Source: Nocardioides sp. Soil774 (lineage in GTDB: Bacteria; Actinomycetota; Actinomycetes; Propionibacteriales; Nocardioidaceae). From it: 64,000 bases of DNA. Both the position numbers and the translations under genes were made by a program. A model generated the notes under the pieces. It made no database searches and was not told the origin of the DNA. It worked only from the letters and a program-made list of their open reading frames with translations. Positions 53,088 to 62,846 of the stretch are shown here, in pieces (the stretch's first letter is position 1; every line of letters begins with the position of its first letter). The DNA is taken from contig NZ_LMSM01000008.1 in the NCBI RefSeq assembly GCF_001428125.1, positions 96,953 to 160,952 of the forward strand. The letters are read 5' to 3'.

Positions 53088-54615
53088 TGAGCACCACACG
53101 GGCGCGCTCGGCGGGAGCCAGCCACCGCCGGCGGGCCCGCACCAGGCGCCAGCCCGACCAGGCCACGAAGGGCAGCGCGAGGAGCGGCGGCACCCAGACC
53201 CACGGCAGCGAGGCCAGCCCGGTGAAGAACATGCCCGTGAGCGTGGTGACCAGCGACAGCTTGCCGGCGTACCCCGCCATCGCCGCGTGGGGCGCCGGTG
53301 TGGCCCGCGGGGAGGACAGGTCGACGGAGTAGGGCGAGCGGATCGACCACGTCATCACGATCGCCAGCACCTGCACGAGCACCACCGCCCAGCACGACAG
53401 CACGCTCGCGCCCACGACGAGCGGCGGCAGCCCGTTGCGCAGCAGCGCAAGCACCACGGTCGCACCCGACACCGCGGCGGTGCACTCGGCGACCACCAGC
53501 GCCCGTACGTCGAACACGTCGCGCGCCGACACCGGCAGGGTCTCGCGCCAGACCATGCCCTTGCCGTCGAGGCACCAGGCGTTGACGCCGAAGAGCAGCG
53601 CGGCGCCGCTCGCGGTGAGCCCGGGCAGCAGCATCACCGAGCTCCACTCCAGGCCTGCGACGAGCGCGACCAGCCCCGGGCCGAGGCCCAGCACCACCAG
53701 GCCGCGGCGCATGCCGACCGAGCGCCACACCGACCCTCGGTCGAGTCGGTGCAGCAGCGCGCGGTCGGGCGAGCCCCACCGCGGCTCGGGTGCCGGGCGC
53801 GCCTCGTGCACACCGGACTGCACGCGCAGCTCCTCGCGCGGCGGCAGGCCGAGCGCCCAGGCCGCGGGCCGCGCACCCAGGGCGACCGCCGCCAGGAAGA
53901 TCACGAGCAGCACCGCGACGGCCACCGGCCACTGCGACGTCTGCCCCGTCTGCGCCACCCACGTCGTGGGCAGCGCGCGCACGAGGGGCCCGAGCGCGCC
54001 GGCGAGGTGCAGGCCGGCGACGACCAGCACGACCGCGCCCGCGACGACCCGCACCACGACCACGCCGTGGGTGGTGCGCCGCACGCCCTCCGCGGTCCAG
54101 CCGAGCGCCTGGCCGGCAGCGGTGGCGGCGAGCACCCAGGCGAGCACCACGAGCTGGGCACCGGGGAGACGCTCGAGCGCGGTGACCAGCGCCGTGACGG
54201 CGAGCAGGCCCCAGGTCTGCACGAGCCAGGCGAGGTTGAGCGGAGCCAGGAGCAGCGCGCCGAGGTGCTCGGTCACCGGGCTGATCGGATGGATCGCGGC
54301 CTCGCTGCGCGAGAGCAGCTCGCGGCCGCCGCCGCTGCCCATCGAGGAGCTCACGGCCAGCAGCAGGATGCCCACGAAGGCCCCGCCGAGGTTGCCCTGC
54401 AGCGTGGCGAGCGCCCGGTCGAGGGCCGGGGAGTCGAGGGCCGAGAGGTTGACGAGCGCCGGCCCCAGCGCGAAGCCGGCGGTGAGCGCGAGGGCGACGA
54501 CCGCACCGATCACGGTGCCCGCTGGTCGGCGTACGGTCCGGGCGCGGAAGGCCACCAGGTGCGCGGTGTCGCGCGCGGCGTCGGCCCAGCCGCGCCGGTC
54601 AGTCGAGGAGCGCAC
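53071..54615 (-). CDS. ABC exporter permease-like membrane protein
   Basis: This 514-residue protein has about 12 hydrophobic segments and no family motif that I recognise. Its gene starts at GTG 54615, inside the last 17 bp of the ATPase gene, in another frame, so the two form a two-gene operon. It is most simply the membrane part of that transporter. One charged stretch (about 285-330) between helices 6 and 7 may be the ATPase contact. The 3' end lies in the shared terminator hairpin. Confidence 0.72.
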   Translation of the reverse strand: MRSSTDRRGWADAARDTAHLVAFRARTVRRPAGTVIGAVVALALTAGFALGPALVNLSALDSPALDRALATLQGNLGGAFVGILLLAVSSSMGSGGGRELLSRSEAAIHPISPVTEHLGALLLAPLNLAWLVQTWGLLAVTALVTALERLPGAQLVVLAWVLAATAAGQALGWTAEGVRRTTHGVVVVRVVAGAVVLVVAGLHLAGALGPLVRALPTTWVAQTGQTSQWPVAVAVLLVIFLAAVALGARPAAWALGLPPREELRVQSGVHEARPAPEPRWGSPDRALLHRLDRGSVWRSVGMRRGLVVLGLGPGLVALVAGLEWSSVMLLPGLTASGAALLFGVNAWCLDGKGMVWRETLPVSARDVFDVRALVVAECTAAVSGATVVLALLRNGLPPLVVGASVLSCWAVVLVQVLAIVMTWSIRSPYSVDLSSPRATPAPHAAMAGYAGKLSLVTTLTGMFFTGLASLPWVWVPPLLALPFVAWSGWRLVRARRRWLAPAERARVVLTVAAV

Positions 54616-55297
54616 GGTAGGCCTCGCCGGTGAGGTCGGCGGCATCCATCGCCGCCACCCGGTTGCCTCCGCGCAGCACGACCGCGTCGCCGCACGCCTC
54701 GAGGGCGAGGTCGCGCAGGTGGGTGGACAGCAGCACGCACGCGCCACGGGCGCGGGCGTCGGCGACGACCTCGAGCGTGGCCTCGACCCCGAGGGGGTCG
54801 ACGCCGTCGAACGGCTCGTCGAGCAGCAGGACGGCCGGCTCGTGGAGCGCGGCGAGCACGACGCTGAGGCGGCGGCTCATGCCGTGGCTGAAGCCGCCGA
54901 CGACGCGGTGCGCGACGTCGCCGAGCTCGAAGCGCTCGAGCAGGTCGCGCCCGCGCTCCTCCCAGTGGTCCATGCGACGCAGGCGCGCGCTGAGCTGCAG
55001 GTGCTCCCACGGCGTCGCGCGAGGCACGAGGCCGCCGACGTCAGGGCAGTAGCCCACCACCCGCTTGACGCCGAGGGCGTCGCTGGCGGCGTCGATCCCG
55101 GCGACGGTCACCTCGCCCGCGGTCGGTGGCACCACGCCGGCGAGGACCTTCATGGTGGTCGACTTGCCGGCGCCGTTGCGCCCGAGCAGCGCGGTCGCCC
55201 GGCCGCTCGCGGCCACCAGGTCGACCCCGGAGACGGCCTCGACGTCGCCGAAGCGCACGTGCAGGTCGCGGACGACGACCGCGGGGGTGGGGGTCAC
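54599..55297 (-). CDS. ABC transporter ATP-binding protein
   Basis: This 232-residue ATPase has Walker A GRNGAGKSTTMKVL, Walker B VLLLDEPFDGVDP and a switch LLSTHLRDLALEACGD. The signature reads FSHGMSRRLSV, a variant of LSGGQ seen in DrrA/CcmA-type exporters. The Q-loop is GYCPDVGGL, with proline and aspartate where glutamine is usual. It partners the following membrane protein, with a 17-bp gene overlap. The palindromic element at 55358-55429 lies 61 bp before its start. Confidence 0.88.
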   Translation of the reverse strand: MTPTPAVVVRDLHVRFGDVEAVSGVDLVAASGRATALLGRNGAGKSTTMKVLAGVVPPTAGEVTVAGIDAASDALGVKRVVGYCPDVGGLVPRATPWEHLQLSARLRRMDHWEERGRDLLERFELGDVAHRVVGGFSHGMSRRLSVVLAALHEPAVLLLDEPFDGVDPLGVEATLEVVADARARGACVLLSTHLRDLALEACGDAVVLRGGNRVAAMDAADLTGEAYRALLD

Positions 55298-55357
55298 CCG
55301 GTGATTCTCCCCGACCGGCGGCCTCCGTGCGGGCGCTTTGCGAGAGCCGGCACCTGT

Positions 55358-55429
55358 TGTAACGCCGGGTTGGTGCTTGTTCTACCTACCGCAGAACATA
55401 GGTAGAACATCCACCAACCCGGCGTTACA
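55358..55429. repeat. Nested palindromic element, TGTAACGCCGGGT family, copy 2
   Basis: The outer arms 55358-55375 (TGTAACGCCGGGTTGGTG) and 55412-55429 are perfect 18-bp inverted repeats. The inner arms TGTTCTACCTA (55378-55388) and TAGGTAGAACA (55399-55409) flank a 10-nt loop. It shares the outer core with copy 1 at 5667-5746, while the inner stems differ in sequence but both still pair. It starts 19 bp after the fadB stop and can serve as its terminator. Confidence 0.85.
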
Positions 55430-55447
55430 GCGCCGAGCCGGCGAGGC

Positions 55448-57670
55448 TCAGGCGGGGAAGGTCTCGCCCTTCTCCGCCATCTCGCGCAGGCCCGCCGTCG
55501 GGCGGAAGCGCTCGCCGTAGGCCTCGGCCAGCTCGTCGGCGCGGGCCACGAAGGCGGCCAAGCCGATCGGGCCGACACCGTGGCCGGTCTCGTCGAGCGC
55601 CTGCCAGCCGGTCATGAACTGGGCCGCGCCGCCGGTGAGCGCCGGGAAGCCGATGCCCATGATCGAGCCGATGTTGGCCGCGGCCGCGGAGGTGATGACG
55701 CCCTCCTCGAAGCACTTCGCGGTCTCGAGCGCCTCGATGAACAGCATCCGGTCGCGCACGTCGCGGATCGGGGGCTGCTGCTCGGCGACGGGGAACGTCT
55801 CGGCGAGCCCGGGCCACAGCGTCGTACGCCGCCCGTTGTCGTCGTAGTCGTAGAAGCCCGCGCCCTTGAGCCGCGAGGGGCGACCGAGGCCGATCATCGT
55901 GGAGATGACCTCGCCGGCCGGGTAGTCGCCGAGGTCGATGCCCTCACGCTCGGCGGCGTCCTCGGTGGCCTTGCGGATCTTGGCCATCAGCTCCATGTTG
56001 AGCTCGTCGCTGATCTGCAGCGGCCCGACCGGGAAGCCGGCCGACGTCGCGGCGCGCTCCAGCGAGACCGGGTGCACGCCCTCGGCGAGCATCGCGAGGC
56101 CCTCGTTGATCTGCGTGCCGATGACGCGCGAGGTGTAGAAGCCGCGCGAGTCGTTGACCACGATCGGGGTCTTGCGGATCTGCTGGACGACGTCGTAGGC
56201 CTTGGCCAGCGCGGCGTCGGAGGTCTCCGCGCCGCGGATGATCTCGACGAGCGGCATCTTGTCGACGGGGCTGAAGAAGTGAAGCCCGATGAAGTCGGCC
56301 GGGCGGTCGACGCCGGTGGCGAGCTCGGTGATCGGCAGGGTCGAGGTGTTGGAGCACAGCAGCGCGTCGGCGTCGACGTACGGCGCCACCTCGGCGAACA
56401 CCTTCGCCTTGAGCGACGGGTCCTCGAAGACGGCCTCGATCACCAGGTCGCAGCCCGCGAGGTCGGCGGCGTCGGCGGTGGCGGTGATCCGGCCGAGCAG
56501 CTCGTCGGCCTTGGCCTGCGAGAGCTTGCCGCGCTCCACGCCCTTGGCGTTGAGCTTCTCGGTGTACGCCTTGCCCTTCTCGGCAGCCTCGACCGAGACG
56601 TCCTTGAGCACGACCTGCATCCCGGCGCGGGCGCAGGAGTAGGCGATGCCCGCACCCATCATCCCGGCGCCGAGGACGGCGACCTTCGTGGCCTGCCAGC
56701 GCTCGACGCCCTGCGGGCGCAGCGAACCGGAGTTGATCGCCTGGAGGTCGAAGAAGAAGGCCTGGATCATGTTCTTGGCCTGCTGGTTGACCACGAGGTT
56801 GGTGAAGTAGCGGCTCTCGATGCGCGAGGCGGTGTCGAAGTCGACCTGCGCACCCTCGACCGCGGCGCTCATGATCGCGCGGGGCGCCTGGTAGACCGCG
56901 CCCTTGGTCTGCTTGCGCAGCAGCGCCGGGAACGCCGGCAGGAACTGGGCGAGCGCCGGGGTCCTCGGGGTGCCGCCGGGCATCTTGTAGCCCGCCCGGT
57001 CCCACGGGTTGCGCGCGGCGTCCTCGTCGTCGCGGTGCTCGAGGATCCAGGCCTTGGCCGCCGGCACGAGCTCCTCGCGGGTCGGCACGACCTCGTCGAT
57101 GAGCCCCTTGGCCAGCGCCCCCTGCGGGTCGAACTGCGTGCCGGGCATCAGCACGTCCATCAGCGCGGACTGCAGCCCCAGCATGCGTACGACGCGGGTG
57201 ACCCCGCCGCCGCCGGGCAGCAGGCCGAGCGTCGACTCGGGCAGGCCGATCTTGACCGAGCGGTCGTCGACGGCGATGCGGCGGTTGGCCGCCAGCGCGA
57301 TCTCGAGCCCGCCACCGAGGGCGGCGCCGTTGACCGCGGCGACGACGGGACGCGGGTAGGTCTCCAGCTTGCGGAGGCTGGCCTTGACCGCCTCGCCCAT
57401 CGCGAAGATCTCGTCGGCGTCGTCGGGCGTCGCCTTCACCATGCTCTTGAGGTTGCCGCCGGCGAAGAAGGTCTTCTTCGCGCTCGCCAGCACGACGCCC
57501 GTGACGTCGTCGACCTCGTCGTGCAGGCGCTGGACGGCCGCCTCCATGGACGACTGGTAGAGCTCGTTCATCGTGTTGGCGCTGGCGGTCGGGTCGTCGA
57601 GGGTCAGGGTGACGATGCCGTCGGCGTCGCGGTCGTAGCGGACCGCGGTCTGGGTGTCAGTGGTGCTCAT
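55448..57670 (-). CDS. fadB: FadB/FadJ-type bifunctional enoyl-CoA hydratase / 3-hydroxyacyl-CoA dehydrogenase
   Basis: This 740-residue enzyme does the middle two steps of beta-oxidation. Residues 1-200 are the hydratase: NGAALGGGLEIALAANRRIA and KIGLPESTLGLLPGGGGVTR keep both catalytic glutamates. Residues about 330-740 are the dehydrogenase: VAVLGAGMMGAGIAYSCARAG (NAD site), HFFSPVDKMPLVEII (catalytic His) and the C-terminal half with GFYDYDDNGRR. With the thiolase gene 115 bp upstream it forms the trifunctional set. Confidence 0.92.
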   Translation of the reverse strand: MSTTDTQTAVRYDRDADGIVTLTLDDPTASANTMNELYQSSMEAAVQRLHDEVDDVTGVVLASAKKTFFAGGNLKSMVKATPDDADEIFAMGEAVKASLRKLETYPRPVVAAVNGAALGGGLEIALAANRRIAVDDRSVKIGLPESTLGLLPGGGGVTRVVRMLGLQSALMDVLMPGTQFDPQGALAKGLIDEVVPTREELVPAAKAWILEHRDDEDAARNPWDRAGYKMPGGTPRTPALAQFLPAFPALLRKQTKGAVYQAPRAIMSAAVEGAQVDFDTASRIESRYFTNLVVNQQAKNMIQAFFFDLQAINSGSLRPQGVERWQATKVAVLGAGMMGAGIAYSCARAGMQVVLKDVSVEAAEKGKAYTEKLNAKGVERGKLSQAKADELLGRITATADAADLAGCDLVIEAVFEDPSLKAKVFAEVAPYVDADALLCSNTSTLPITELATGVDRPADFIGLHFFSPVDKMPLVEIIRGAETSDAALAKAYDVVQQIRKTPIVVNDSRGFYTSRVIGTQINEGLAMLAEGVHPVSLERAATSAGFPVGPLQISDELNMELMAKIRKATEDAAEREGIDLGDYPAGEVISTMIGLGRPSRLKGAGFYDYDDNGRRTTLWPGLAETFPVAEQQPPIRDVRDRMLFIEALETAKCFEEGVITSAAAANIGSIMGIGFPALTGGAAQFMTGWQALDETGHGVGPIGLAAFVARADELAEAYGERFRPTAGLREMAEKGETFPA

Positions 57671-57683
57671 TGCTCTCCTTCGC

Positions 57684-57772
57684 TGGTCGAGGAGGGACGA
57701 AGTCCCGTCACGAGACCAGGCTGGGCAGGTGGGGATGGTCTCGTGACGGTCGCTTCGCGACCTCCTCGACCA
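57684..57772. repeat. Inverted pair of GGTCGAGGAG...CACGAGACC repeats with internal hairpins
   Basis: Copy A (57684-57718) on the plus strand and copy B (57736-57772) on the minus strand share TGGTCGAGGAGG and CCGTCACGAGACCA. Their middles differ, GGAC-GAA-GTCC against GTCGC-GAA-GCGAC, yet each forms a hairpin with the same GAA loop. The pair occupies nearly all of the gap between the thiolase and fadB, and would fold as a long cruciform or terminator-like stem. The middle 17 bp is unique. Confidence 0.8.
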
Positions 57773-57785
57773 ACGGAGGGAAAGG

Positions 57786-58997
<1,212 letters not shown>

Positions 58998-59004
58998 GTG
59001 GCTG

Positions 59005-59032
59005 ATTGTGACACCATTACTGTCACAGTCAA
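59005..59032 (-). promoter_or_regulatory. MerR-type operator within the fadA promoter
   Basis: TGTGACA (59007-59013) and TGTCACA (59021-59027) are perfect 7-bp inverted repeats around a 7-nt spacer. On the minus strand TTGACT (59032-59027) and CACAAT (59010-59005) form -35 and -10 elements with 16 bp between them, and the palindrome sits in that window. This is where MerR proteins bind and twist promoters. It lies 8 bp before the fadA ATG and 55 bp before merR. Confidence 0.72.
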
Positions 59033-59081
59033 ACGGGTGTGTCCCGCGTCACGCGCAGCGACGCCACGAGAGGATGGAGCG

Positions 59082-59693
59082 GTGGAGACCGAGCTGGGGA
59101 CCGACCCGAACATCGAGCCGGAGACCGACCTGCTGACGCTCGACGAGCTGACCGAGCGCACCGGGGTGAGCGCGCGCAACGTCCGCTTCTACGCCTCGCG
59201 CGGCCTGGTCCCCTCCCCCGTGCGGCGCGGCCGCTCGGGCTACTACGGCCCCGACCACGTCGCCCGCCTCGAGCTCGTCCGCGAGCTGCAGGGCCACGGC
59301 TTCACGCTCTCGGCGATCGAGAAGTACGTCGAGCAGATCCCCGAGGCCGCGACCCCCTCCGACATCGCCCTCCACCTCTCGCTGCTGGCGCCGGTGACGG
59401 GCGACCGCGACGTCGACGTGCCGGGAGGGCTGTCGGGGATGGGCATCTCGGCCGAGGCCGCGGAGGCCGTCGCCGAGGTCTACGCCGAGCACGGCAGGCA
59501 GGTCGCCGAAGAGCTCTCGGAGATCGTGCGCACCAAGGTGTGGCCACAGTTCCGCGAGGCCGGCTACACCGCCGAGCAGCTGCGCGAGTTCGTCCACCGC
59601 CTCAAGCCGCTGACCATCGCCGGCCTGGTCATGGCCTACGAGCAGGCGATCGACGAGAGCCAGGCCTCCTACGACGCGCGTCGTCCGCACTGA
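59082..59693 (+). CDS. MerR-family transcriptional regulator
   Basis: This 203-residue regulator has the MerR winged helix: LLTLDELTERTGVSARNVRFYASRGLVPSPVRRGRSGYYGPDHVARLELVRELQGHGFTLSAIEKYV in consecutive segments (residues about 17-85), followed by a helical C-terminal domain without metal-binding cysteines. It diverges from the thiolase gene, so it probably controls beta-oxidation, perhaps by sensing acyl-CoA. The GTG at 59082 is chosen because it lies just before the acidic lead. Confidence 0.86.
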   Translation: METELGTDPNIEPETDLLTLDELTERTGVSARNVRFYASRGLVPSPVRRGRSGYYGPDHVARLELVRELQGHGFTLSAIEKYVEQIPEAATPSDIALHLSLLAPVTGDRDVDVPGGLSGMGISAEAAEAVAEVYAEHGRQVAEELSEIVRTKVWPQFREAGYTAEQLREFVHRLKPLTIAGLVMAYEQAIDESQASYDARRPH

Positions 59694-59816
59694 GCCGACC
59701 GGGCCCCACGCACGGGACGCCCGTCGGGATGTCACGCCCGGCGGGCAGCACTGGGAGGCTGGTGACGTGCCCCCGCCCCTGACGCCCGACCTGCCGGTCC
59801 CGACCCGCCGCCTCCG

Positions 59817-61136
59817 ATGACCGGGGCCGCGGTCTACCTGCTCCTCGGCCTGGCACTCCTCCTGGCGATCGTCCTGCCGCAGCTCACCCGGCGCATCGCG
59901 CTGTCGCCGCCGATGGTGCTCGTCGCCGTCGGCATGGCGATCGGCCTGCTGCCGCTGCCCGAGGGCATCAGCCTGCAGCCCGAGGACAACCGCGAGCTGC
60001 TCACCCACGTCACCGAGTTCACGGTGCTGGTCGCCCTCATGGGCGTCGGCCTGGCGATCGACCGGGGCCTCGACATGCGCTCGTGGCGCTCCTGGCGGAC
60101 CTGGTCGCCGGTGTGGCGGCTGCTGCTGGTGACGATGCCGCTGACCATCCTCGGCACGACACTCCTCGGCTGGTGGGTGGCCGGGCTGACGCCGGCGGTG
60201 GCCCTCCTGCTGGGCGCCGTGCTCGCCCCGACCGACCCCGTGCTCGCCTCCGACGTGCAGGTCGGCGAGCCGCTCACCGACGACATCGACGACCCCGAGG
60301 GCGAGGAGCGCGAGGAGGACGACGACATCCGCTTCTCCCTCACCGCCGAGGCCGGCCTCAACGACGGCCTGGCGTTCCCCTTCGTCCACCTCGCCCTGCT
60401 CCTGCTGGCCGGCGGGTTCGCCGCCACGGACGCCGTGACGTGGGTCGGGTGGTACGTCCTGGGCAAGATCGCGCTCGGTGTGGCCATCGGCCTCGGCATC
60501 GGCTGGCTGCTCGGCCGACAGGCGTTCCGGGCCCGCAACGACAACCTGCGCCTGGCCGAGCACGGCGAGCCCCTCCTCGCGCTCGCCGCGCTGCTGACGG
60601 CGTACGGCGCCGCGGAGATCGTGGGCGGCTACGGCTTCCTCGCGGTCTTCGTGTGCGCGATGCGGGTGCGCGCGTCCGAGCGGGGCCACTCCTACCAACG
60701 CGCCATGCACGGTGTGGTCGAGCGCCTCGAGCGGCTGATGACGCTGATGGTGCTGCTGCTCCTCGGCATGGCGATGACGCGCGGGGTGCTGGAGCAGCTC
60801 GACTGGCGCGGCGTGGTGGTCGCGCTGGCGCTGGTGCTCGTCGTGCGCCCCCTCGCGGGCTGGGTCGCGCTGGCGGTGCGGCCCCGCGCCGAGGGCGAGG
60901 ACGGCGGGCTCGACCGCGGCGAGACGCTGGCCGTCGCGTTCTTCGGCGTGCGCGGGGTGGGCTCGCTGTTCTACCTGGCCTACGCAGCGAGCCACGAGCA
61001 CGTGCCCGGCGAGGGCTGGCTGTGGTCGACGGTCGCCTTCACCGTGGTGGTCTCGGTGCTGCTGCACGGCGCCACGGCGACCCCCGCGATGTCGCGCCTC
61101 GACGCGCGCCGGGAGGCGGCGGCGCGGTCGCGGTGA
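59817..61136 (+). CDS. NhaP-type cation:proton antiporter
   Basis: This 439-residue protein has about 12 transmembrane segments. The CPA1 family marks are APTDPVLASDVQVG and FSLTAEAGLNDGLAFPFVHLALLLL in parts, with the transport aspartates in TDP and NDG, and ETLAVAFFGVRGVGSLFYLAYA. An acidic loop (EEREEDDD) sits between them. It exchanges Na+ or K+ for H+ and helps pH and salt balance. It follows merR by 123 bp of GC-rich DNA with nothing else recognisable. Confidence 0.88.
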   Translation: MTGAAVYLLLGLALLLAIVLPQLTRRIALSPPMVLVAVGMAIGLLPLPEGISLQPEDNRELLTHVTEFTVLVALMGVGLAIDRGLDMRSWRSWRTWSPVWRLLLVTMPLTILGTTLLGWWVAGLTPAVALLLGAVLAPTDPVLASDVQVGEPLTDDIDDPEGEEREEDDDIRFSLTAEAGLNDGLAFPFVHLALLLLAGGFAATDAVTWVGWYVLGKIALGVAIGLGIGWLLGRQAFRARNDNLRLAEHGEPLLALAALLTAYGAAEIVGGYGFLAVFVCAMRVRASERGHSYQRAMHGVVERLERLMTLMVLLLLGMAMTRGVLEQLDWRGVVVALALVLVVRPLAGWVALAVRPRAEGEDGGLDRGETLAVAFFGVRGVGSLFYLAYAASHEHVPGEGWLWSTVAFTVVVSVLLHGATATPAMSRLDARREAAARSR

Positions 61137-61176
61137 GGCGCCGGTGCGGACCGGGCTGACAGAGTGGGGGCATGTC

Positions 61177-61243
61177 GAGCACCCCACGACGTTCCTCTCC
61201 CCCGCTACGCTCCTCCGACCAACGCCGAGGGGACCCCGCATGA
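61177..61243 (+). repeat. 67-bp start-codon-carrying repeat, copy 2
   Basis: This matches 29054-29120 at 60 of 67 positions with no gaps. It ends with the ATG of the NAD(P)-binding protein gene, so, as in copy 1, it provides the whole ribosome-binding region (GAGGGGACC here). The differences include three adjacent to the purine-rich block and the ATG-for-GTG change. A CATG lies directly before both copies, separated by 2 extra bases here. Confidence 0.85.
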
Positions 61244-62145
61244 GCACAGTTCTCGTCACCGGTGCGACCGGCTTCATCGGTCGCCGCCTGGTCCCCGCCC
61301 TGGTCGAGGCCGGCCACGACGTGCGCGCGATGACGCGGCGCCCGGACTCCTACGACGGCCAGGGCCGGCCGGTCGGGGCCGACGTCTCCGACCCCGACTC
61401 CCTGGTCCCGGCGCTCGAGGGCGTGGACGTCGCGGTCTACCTCGTGCACTCCCTCGACGACCCCGACTTCGAGCGCAAGGACGCGCAGGCGGCGCGCAAC
61501 TTCAGCGCTGCTGCCGCGGCCGCGGGCGTGAAGCAGATCATCTACATGGGCGGCCTCGGCGACGACGACGACGACCTCTCGGCCCACCTGCGCTCGCGGC
61601 GCGAGGTCGAGCACCTGCTCGGCGAGGACGGCGTACCGGTGACGGTGCTGCGGGCCGCGATCGTGGTCGGGCACGGCGGCATCTCGTGGGAGATCACCCG
61701 CCAGCTGGTGAAGAACCTGCCGGCGATGGTGGTGCCCAAGTGGGTGCACACCCGCACGCAGCCGATCGCCCTCGACGACGTGATCCGCTACATCGTCGGT
61801 GTCGTCGACGAGGAGCGCGCACTGGGGCGGGTCTTCGAGATCGGTGGCACCGAGCAGCTGACCTACCTCGAGATGATGCGAGTGGCGGCCGAGCTCATCA
61901 ACGGTCGCTCCATCCCCATCATCACGGTGCCGGTGCTGACGCCGCGGCTATCGTCGCGGTGGCTCGCGCTCGTGACCGACGTCGACGCCACGACGGGGCG
62001 CAACCTCATCGACTCGATGTCGCACGAGGTCGTCGTGACTGACACCTCGATCCGCGAGGTGGTGCCGGGCGAGCCGGTGTCCTACGAGGAGTCCGTACGC
62101 CGCGCGCTGGCCGAGCGCGACGCGGCGGCGCGCGCCCAGCCCTGA
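61240..62145 (+). CDS. NAD(P)H-binding atypical SDR (NmrA/YbjT-like)
   Basis: This 301-residue protein has the Rossmann motif VLVTGATGFIGRRLVPAL (residues about 4-21), VAVYLVHSLDD, VKQIIYMGGLGDD and a C-terminal region starting VFEIGGTEQLTYLEMM. It lacks the Tyr-x3-Lys of classical SDRs, so it may bind NAD(P) as a sensor or act on an unusual substrate. The start lies in the 67-bp repeat. It converges on the CPBP gene with a 4-bp gap. Confidence 0.82.
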   Translation: MSTVLVTGATGFIGRRLVPALVEAGHDVRAMTRRPDSYDGQGRPVGADVSDPDSLVPALEGVDVAVYLVHSLDDPDFERKDAQAARNFSAAAAAAGVKQIIYMGGLGDDDDDLSAHLRSRREVEHLLGEDGVPVTVLRAAIVVGHGGISWEITRQLVKNLPAMVVPKWVHTRTQPIALDDVIRYIVGVVDEERALGRVFEIGGTEQLTYLEMMRVAAELINGRSIPIITVPVLTPRLSSRWLALVTDVDATTGRNLIDSMSHEVVVTDTSIREVVPGEPVSYEESVRRALAERDAAARAQP

Positions 62146-62149
62146 GGGC

Positions 62150-62836
62150 TCACGAGAACAGCAGCGGCAGCAGGAAGAGCATCGACAGCGACCACGTGAT
62201 GTGGGTGAGGATCGGCGCCAGCACGCCGCCGCTCGCACGGCGCTCCAGCCCGCACACCGCGCCGAGGATGATGGCGGCGAAGCCGAGCATGATGTTGCCG
62301 GTGGCCAGCGTCGCGACGACGTAGGCCAGGGTGGTCCACAGCACCGGGTGGCGCGGGATGGCGGCGTACATCGCACCGCGGAAGAACAGCTCCTCGGCGA
62401 TGCCGTTGAAGAAGGTGATGACCGCCAGCACGGTCAGCGATCCCTCGTCGGCGTAGGCCAGGACAGAGCTGACGTAGTCGGCCAGCGGGCCGATCTCGCG
62501 CACCACCAGCGAGCCGAGCACGAAGATCCCGACGAGCAGCAGCCCGAGCAGGATCGGGGCGACCACCGGCCGGATGAAGACCTCGCCGCCGGAGATCCGG
62601 CCCAGGTGGAGCCGGCCGGACAGGAACGCGCCGGCGGCCCAGATGCCCGCGAGCAGCACCGCGGCGACGTAGAACGTGTTGCCACCCGGCTCGAGGCGCA
62701 GCGACCAGCCGAGCACCCCGGCACCGACGAGCACGACGATGGCGGCGACGACCTGCCGGCGCCGGAAGGCCTCGTCGCTGTCGCGCTGGTCGCGCGGGAC
62801 CACGTCCCACAGCGATCGTCGGATGAAGGTGCGCAT
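62150..62836 (-). CDS. CPBP-family intramembrane metalloprotease
   Basis: This 228-residue protein has about eight hydrophobic segments. The CPBP (Abi) motif 1 is NGIAEELFFRGAMYA with the two catalytic glutamates, and later motifs are FAAIILGAVCG and APILTHITWSLSM. Such enzymes cleave or process membrane peptides, for example in bacteriocin self-immunity or prenylated protein maturation. The ATG at 62836 has GGAGG just upstream. The flavin enzyme gene is 10 bp upstream on the same strand, so they may be cotranscribed. Confidence 0.86.
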   Translation of the reverse strand: MRTFIRRSLWDVVPRDQRDSDEAFRRRQVVAAIVVLVGAGVLGWSLRLEPGGNTFYVAAVLLAGIWAAGAFLSGRLHLGRISGGEVFIRPVVAPILLGLLLVGIFVLGSLVVREIGPLADYVSSVLAYADEGSLTVLAVITFFNGIAEELFFRGAMYAAIPRHPVLWTTLAYVVATLATGNIMLGFAAIILGAVCGLERRASGGVLAPILTHITWSLSMLFLLPLLFS

Positions 62837-62846
62837 GGCCTCCAGC

